A DNA stretch of 64,000 nucleotides, from NCBI GenBank assembly GCA_030267565.1, contig BRXU01000016.1, forward strand, positions 1,056,501-1,120,500, given 5' to 3'. Positions 58,972 to 64,000 of the stretch are shown here, piece by piece (position 1 is the stretch's first letter; the number at the start of each line of letters is the position of its first letter). A program made the position numbers and the translations under genes. The DNA comes from Pleodorina starrii. Its lineage: Eukaryota; Chlorophyta; Chlorophyceae; Chlamydomonadales; Volvocaceae. The notes under the pieces are model-generated. The model saw nothing but the letters and a program-made list of their open reading frames with translations. It did not search any database and was not told the DNA's origin.

Positions 58972-61017
58972 CTACAGCCATTCTGCTCCGTTTTCCACGC
59001 CCTCCGCCCGCCCAACGTCACAAAGCATCATTATCTCTCGACGCGGGCGCGCTTCGCCGCCACCGCCACCATCGGGGCCGCCACCGCCGCCACCGCCCCC
59101 GCCACGGCTGGCGCCGGCGGGCGCCGCAATGCCATGCTCGGACAGACGCGGCGGCGCCGCCAATCGCGTACCGTGAAGTCGCGCAGCCCCCGGCGCCAGT
59201 ACGACACCAATGTCCCTCCCATCCAGTACGGCACTGGTACCGGCGGCGGCGGCGGCGCCGCCGCCGCTGCTCCTGCTGCTGCCCAGCCAAGCCCAGGGTT
59301 GGAAATATGGCTGCGAGCGGTAGGCCCCCCGGTTTCCGGGCAGTGGAGGCGCCGCGCCGCCACCTCGCAAGCCCACGGCGCCGCTGCCTACCGCCGCCGC
59401 CCCCATTGCTGGGTGGCCGATGCTGCTGCGCCTGCTGCTGTAGACAGGTGGGGCCAAGGCCGGGAGGCCCCAGTGGTCCAGGGACTGGGATTCCGGCATC
59501 CCCTGCCAGCGGAGATCCAGCTGAGGCGCGGTGTGACGTGACTGCCGCTGCGGCTGCTGCGGTTGCGCGTGCCACGGCGGCGGGAGCGCCAGGCTCGGGC
59601 TGCCGAGGGCTGGGGCTGTTCCGCCGCCGCGCAGGTCCGGTTCTGCGCCCGCCGAAGAGCCGCCCAACAGCCGCCAGCCGCCCACCCCACATCCAACTTG
59701 CGGCGCTGGCTGCAGCACTGGCGGCTGCTGCTGCGGCGGCGGTTGCAGCGCCGGCATCGGCTGTGACGGCAGCAGCAGCTGCAGTGACGACGGCTAACCT
59801 GCGTCCCACCGCCCGACTGCTGCCGCGACCAGTCCCCCAGCCGCCTCTGTAGACCGCCCGCCGGCGGCGGCGCCCGCTGACGACCCGCCCAGTTGCTGCG
59901 GCTGCGAAGAGCCCCACCAGCAGGGCCCCAGGGTCATGAACTCAGGCGTTGTATCGGTGGCAGGCTCCGAGGCAGGCGTCGACCGGTCGCGATGGCGGGT
60001 GGCGGCTGCGCCGGCTCCCCAGGGCCCAGGGGGGATGGCTGGCGGTGGCGAGCTCGGGTTTTGGGCTTGGGGCTGCGCAGCTGGCGCGGCGACGGCGGCG
60101 ATGGCGGTGGCGGTGGCTGGGCCCTCCTGCGAGGCGCGCTGCGAGACTGCCACTGCCGCTGCGATGCTGCTCTTTTCGTGGTGGTGGTGGAAGGGGTACT
60201 GCGGGAGCGGCATCGCGGATGGGAGGCTCCATGGCGGCGCCGGGGCGGCGGGGGTCGAGGGAGGGAAGGTGTCCAGGGCGGGGGCCGCCGGCCAGGGGTA
60301 TGGAGCGGGCAGGGTGGTGGTGGGTGTGCTGGAAGCCGCCCAGGCGGCCGCGGGCCCGGCAGAAACAGATGCGGAGGCAGCAGCCCCGGCCGAGACTCCC
60401 ACCGTGGGGAGCGGGTCGCTGAGGGCGCATCGATCGGCAAACGGCAGCGTTGAGCAGGTGGTGAAAGGCCTTGGGGCGCTGAAGGATCCCGAGTCCATAG
60501 GAAGCACGCCAAAGTCGTCATCATCCACGCAGCTGGAGGCCAGTTGTGGTGCGGTTGCAATTGCCATTTGACTTTTGAAAGGAGAGGCATCGAGAGGGCC
60601 GTGGACGGGGGCGCTGAGATTCGGCTCATGGGTGTCACCTCCTTCGCACCACAAAGTGCACATTGCCAACGCGGGCGACGGGAGAACCGTGTCTGGGTCG
60701 AGCAGATAGCCCGAACCATTGCCGGACCTCAGCTCGTCTTCGTCACAGTCTTCGTCGCTATCGCTATCGCTATCGCTGACCCAGTCCCCAATCAAGGCGT
60801 CCAGAGACTCGTCAGAGGGCTTCGTTGGCGGCGACCTCGAGGTGCACGTCCGCGCCGACATGGCGTGCACGTCGCGTGCTTCGCAGGCACACGTGTCAGC
60901 GTGTTCACGTGAGGCCCCGCGTTGCCAGGCCGGTTCGATTCCAGGAACAGAAGCCTGCCCTACATAGGGCTCAGGTTCTCGGTCTGCATGCACTGCTGCC
61001 AACGGCGATGGTATCAT
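58972..61017 (-). CDS. Unrecognised acidic and low-complexity protein; frame broken by one TAG
   Basis: From ATG 61017 one frame runs 407 codons to a TAG at 59794-59796, then continues in the same frame with algal-type codons (LQLLLPSQPMPALQPPPQQQ) to a stop at 58972. The first part has an acidic motif (GDWVSDSDSDSDEDCDEDEL), a second acidic patch (CVDDDDFGVLPMDSGSF), several Cys near the N-terminus (DTCACEARDV), then Pro/Ala/Ser-rich sequence with FHHHHEK. The second part is Pro/Gln/Gly-rich. Either the protein ends at 59794, or a short intron removes the TAG (a 69-nt segment from a GTCGCG donor to TCACAG would keep frame, but the donor is weak), or the gene is damaged. ATG 61017 is preferred over a TTG upstream in the same frame. 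The acidic patches could act in transcription or chromatin, but no domain supports that. Confidence 0.45.
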
Positions 61018-61369
61018 GGCCCGTTCAATACCTCCAGCAAGAGGCAAAGTGCCGGAGAACGTTTTAAGCTATGCATCAAAAGCTTTCCATGTGTTGTAAT
61101 GAGTAGAGTTAAGCTTCGAGGCCGGGCTGGGCTATGCCGGAATCTGGTCCCTGCCAGGCTGCACAAGTGCCAAGTGCCCGTTATGTTTTTTCAGGTCGAG
61201 ATCATCCACTTCTCGTCGGCAATGTTAACTATAATGATGAACAATACTCAATACGTGGAGGTCTGACGCTGAAGGCGACGTTGTCTATAGAGTTAGTTAT
61301 TCTCCTTACGGTTGCCTTTCTCCGTACTCGACGGACGCCTTAATTTACCAAAACAGCCAGTTAGTTAAC

Positions 61370-61374
61370 TTACA
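61370..61374 (-). terminator. Probable TGTAA polyadenylation signal of the 62185-63474 gene
   Basis: TTACA on the plus strand, TGTAA on the minus strand, 0.81 kb past the stop codon at 62185 and in an AT-rich patch. Confidence 0.5.
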
Positions 61375-62025
61375 TGACGCGATGCAAGAAGCTACAAGTG
61401 CTGCTATGGTTCCTGGTGCATCCGATCGGGCCGAAGTGTGACCGGCAGATGGCGAGATGGGCTGTGACTTTCGCAGCGCGAGTCTCATACTGTGTCGTTT
61501 TTGCATATTAGGATCACCATTGCATACCGCACCTGCCACTGTCGCGGCTAAAATCCAAACACATTCAAAATGCCGCTGTGTGAGCCCGCGGCGGCCTCGC
61601 CGGGCGAACTCTGTCCAGAGGCCCCTTGGGTTGGTGGTTGTTGTTGTCATGGCCCTTGAGTGTCCGTGTAATCCTGCATTCGCGCCTTCGCCCCCCCCCC
61701 TCCCCCGCGCACGACCATCGGAGCCAACCCGCCAGACGGCTTCCACCGCCCCAACAACGACAGATATGTACGACACACAACACTTCTGCCGTACGGCAAA
61801 CCCGACCGGCTGGTCGGAATGCTCGCGCCGCTGGATGGCACTGCATCCCTCACCCCAGCTCACGTCGCCAAGAGCCGTCCCATATCGGCGGCTGTCCCAG
61901 GAACGCTAAGCCCACCAAGTCCACCAAATCCACCAGCCGCTCCACCGACCCACGGGTCATTAGGTCCGTCCCCGTCGTCATCAGGTCAGTCGGCCACCAC
62001 GGGGTGCGGGACCACCACGGGTTGC

Positions 62026-62104
62026 CACCCTCACCCTCACCCTCACCACCACCACCACCACCCTCACCCTCACCCTCACCACCACCCTCACCCTCACCAC
62101 CACC
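62026..62104. repeat. CACCCT/CACCAC hexanucleotide repeat
   Basis: About 13 hexamer units of CACCCT mixed with CACCAC, in the probable 3' UTR of the gene at 62185. Confidence 0.9.
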
Positions 62105-62184
62105 AGCAGTAGCAACAGCAGCAGCATCTGGGTGGTACGCTGCCTCGTCCCGCTCCCCTCTTCCGTCCTCCCTCACCCTCGCCC

Positions 62185-63474
62185 TCACCGCCGTGCCCCA
62201 AGCAGCTTCAGCGCCAACGCCTCCTGCTCAGCCAGGGAAAGCCCCGCAGCAGCCGCCGCCGCCGACCGCTTCGCGCCCACCGCCGCCGCCGGTGCCGCCG
62301 CCGCCCCCGCCGCCGCCTCGCTCTTGAGGGCCATACCCATGTGAGCCACCTCAGGCCGCTTCCCTCCTCCCACCGCCGCCGCCGCCGAGGCCCCGCGTCT
62401 GCCGCCCGCCCCCCTGGCGGCGGGTCGGTCGTCCTCGTCATCGTCGCTGCTGCCGCTCGCGCCGCCGCCACTGCCGTCGCTGTCGTACCCATCGCTGCCG
62501 GATTCTGAGGCGGCGCGGCCGTGGCCGCGCCCGCCGTCGTCGTCCTCCTCGTCCTCGTCGTCGTCGTCGCCGTGACCCGTGGGTCGGCCGAGCGTGGCGA
62601 CCATGCCGCCCTCCTCCTCGGCCGCCGCCGCGCGCAGCCTCGCCTTCTTCTCCAACTTGAGATCCTGAAGCAGCAACAAAAGAGAGACGTGTGTGCCGAG
62701 GGGTATTGAGGGGGGTGTACCGAAAAGAGTCCAGAGACAGAGAGCAGGGTTTAGGGCCGAACGGAAGGGGCGACCGGCGGCGGAGAACAAATTTGAAGGG
62801 AAAATGGGTGTACGACCAACGACCGCCCCAGCGGCCAACCAAAAGAAATGGGCCGTCCGCCACCACCACACCACACGACAACAGCACAAACGGAAAGTAC
62901 CTTCTTGGCTGTTAGAATTGGATCATTTACGGTATCTCCCTCACCACCCACCAAATGGTTGCAACCCTAAAGCCCCGCCCCGCCCCGCCTCGCACGACGA
63001 CGACGACACTCATCCCTCCCAATAGCCGTTCGCCCCACCTCAACGGTCTGTCAAACTCTACCCGCCCGCCCCGCCACCTGACACCCATTCCGCCTGTTCA
63101 CCGACGAACAGTGGCCGCAACCTCCCTCACGCCACCACCACCACCACCACCACCACCCCACACACACGCACACACACACCTCCCGCACGCCGCCCATCCC
63201 AACTCAGCCCCCGCCGCACTTCCCTCCCCTCCCTCCCACCGCATCCTCCCCCTCCACGCACACCTACCTTGCGCAGCTGTTTGAGTCGGGCCCGGTCCTC
63301 CCGGTCCCTCCGCCGCATGAGGTCGGCAGCCAGGCGGAACCGCTCCTCCGGCCGCTCCGAAACCACATACACACCCTCCCCCGCCGCCGCCGCCGCCAGC
63401 CGCTCCTCCCCCTCGCCCTCCTGCGCTCCCAACTGCTCTGCCGCCAGCTGCGCCAGTGGGTCGAGTGCATTGCC
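62185..63474 (-). CDS. C-terminal exons of a charged, helix-rich protein (5' end outside window)
   Basis: Two phase-0 exons, 63474-63268 and 62664-62185, join at CAAG|GTAGGT and CTTCAG|GAT and give 228 residues. The first part has ALDPLAQLAAEQLGAQ and a highly charged helical run (RRRDREDRARLKQLRK then DLKLEKKARLRAAAAEEE). This is followed by a strongly acidic Asp/Glu/Ser region, an Ala/Gly-rich stretch, and a conserved-looking end LSLAEQEALALKLLGARR. The charged helix, acidic patch and short terminal helix resemble the C-terminal tail of nucleolar RNA helicases such as DBP4/DDX10, but no helicase motif is in the window, so this is a guess. The upstream acceptor (CCGCAG|GGC) shows that earlier exons exist, beyond 64000 or in the unassigned 63475-64000 stretch, where I see no clear exon. 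Confidence 0.6.
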
Positions 63475-63507
63475 CTGCGGGGGTCCAGGGAGGGAGGGAG
63501 GGAGGTT

Positions 63508-63535
63508 AAGACGAAATCGCAGCGAAGGAATGGAA
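63508..63535 (-). repeat. Possible degenerate copy H of the dispersed repeat
   Basis: On the minus strand CATTCCTTCGCTGCGATTTC resembles the core of copies A and C. It is in sense orientation about 30 nt upstream of the acceptor before 63474. It is short, so it may be chance. Confidence 0.35.
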
Positions 63536-64000
63536 GGGGCGGGGGAGCTTGTACAATGTACATGTGCGGTGCGAAGTGGGTACTGGGGCGGAGGAGGGAG
63601 GGAGGGAGGGGCAGAGTATGCAAGACCAAAGCGAGCGAGTGCGACCAAGCTGGCAGGAAGGCGGCAGCGAGGTTTGAGGTTTGAGGGCGGAATGCGGCAG
63701 CAGCCCCCCCTTTCGATTCCAACCCTAAAGCGCAGACCTAGCCATGAAGACCAGGAAAGACCAGGCGAGGCGTAAGGGAGGGGGATGTGGGTAGGACGCA
63801 GCGGGGCCGTCAGTCCGCCTCGACACGACCTCTCCACGGACCCCGCCCTGCACCCCAGCCCCCCATACGCCACAGGGACCTCCTCACAGGTGTGGTGCGG
63901 TGTGGTGTGGTGCCCCCCTCACAACCCCAGAGTCCACCGACCCAATGCCAACCCACCGGCCCAGCTCCGAACCCTTCCCCAGCAACCGACCCAGCGACCC

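Larger units (their letters stand above)
61018..62184. other. Intergenic region, 1.2 kb
   Basis: It lies between two minus-strand genes. The left part (61020-61500) is AT-richer and probably holds the promoter of the 61017 gene. The right part is likely the 3' UTR of the upstream gene, with TGTAA at 61370-61374 and a CACCCT/CACCAC repeat at 62026-62104. Confidence 0.5.

Noticed and set aside
60932..60942. GGTTCGATTCC resembling a tRNA T-arm
   Set aside because: The flanking bases do not form a 5-bp stem and no D- or anticodon arm precedes it. It is within the coding frame of the 61017 gene on the other strand.

Overview
This is nuclear DNA from a green alga, most likely a volvocine (Chlamydomonadales; Chlamydomonas/Gonium/Volvox relatives). 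The basis is: high GC; genes split into many exons with short GC-rich introns; codons ending in G or C; long runs of Ala, Gly, Gln and Pro inside otherwise conserved proteins; and TGTAA-type polyadenylation signals at plausible places. Species cannot be fixed from the sequence. There are no bacterial-type operons, no rRNA or tRNA genes and no CRISPR array.

Layout, left to right: the 3' end of a sulfatase gene (+, 222-1792); a small SixA-type histidine phosphatase with a probable transit peptide (-, 6264-7349); a very large PH-domain protein kinase of 2289 residues in 10 exons (-, 10781-22259); head to head with it, a 1221-residue TKL-type kinase in 8 exons whose catalytic domain is split by two long low-complexity insertions (+, 22980-29645); a PUS1/TruA-type tRNA pseudouridine synthase in 13 exons (-, 34734-40479); head to head with that, an unrecognised 647-residue disordered protein in 7 exons (+, 41182-44636); the mitochondrial complex I subunit NDUFS4 (+, 51351-55951); an unrecognised acidic/low-complexity protein whose frame carries one internal TAG (-, 58972-61017); and the last two exons of a charged, coiled-coil-like protein that runs off the right edge (-, 62185-63474). 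For seven genes I joined exons by matching intron phase on both sides. The kinase, pseudouridine synthase and 41182-44636 models sum to whole codons; the NDUFS4 model has one uncertain acceptor.

The genes do not form a pathway. Shared features are structural: two divergent pairs with about 0.7 kb between start codons, AT-richer valleys at most gene 5' ends, and two GC-AG introns, one in each kinase.

The most striking non-coding items are: (1) a dispersed ~45-bp sequence family found mainly in introns, where copies near intron 3' ends are in sense and copies nearer 5' ends are inverted, so that one whole intron has the form of a terminal-inverted-repeat element, suggesting introner-like intron gain; (2) a 1509-bp CCCTT tract inside an NDUFS4 intron; (3) a 27-copy, 17-bp minisatellite immediately after a kinase 5' splice site.
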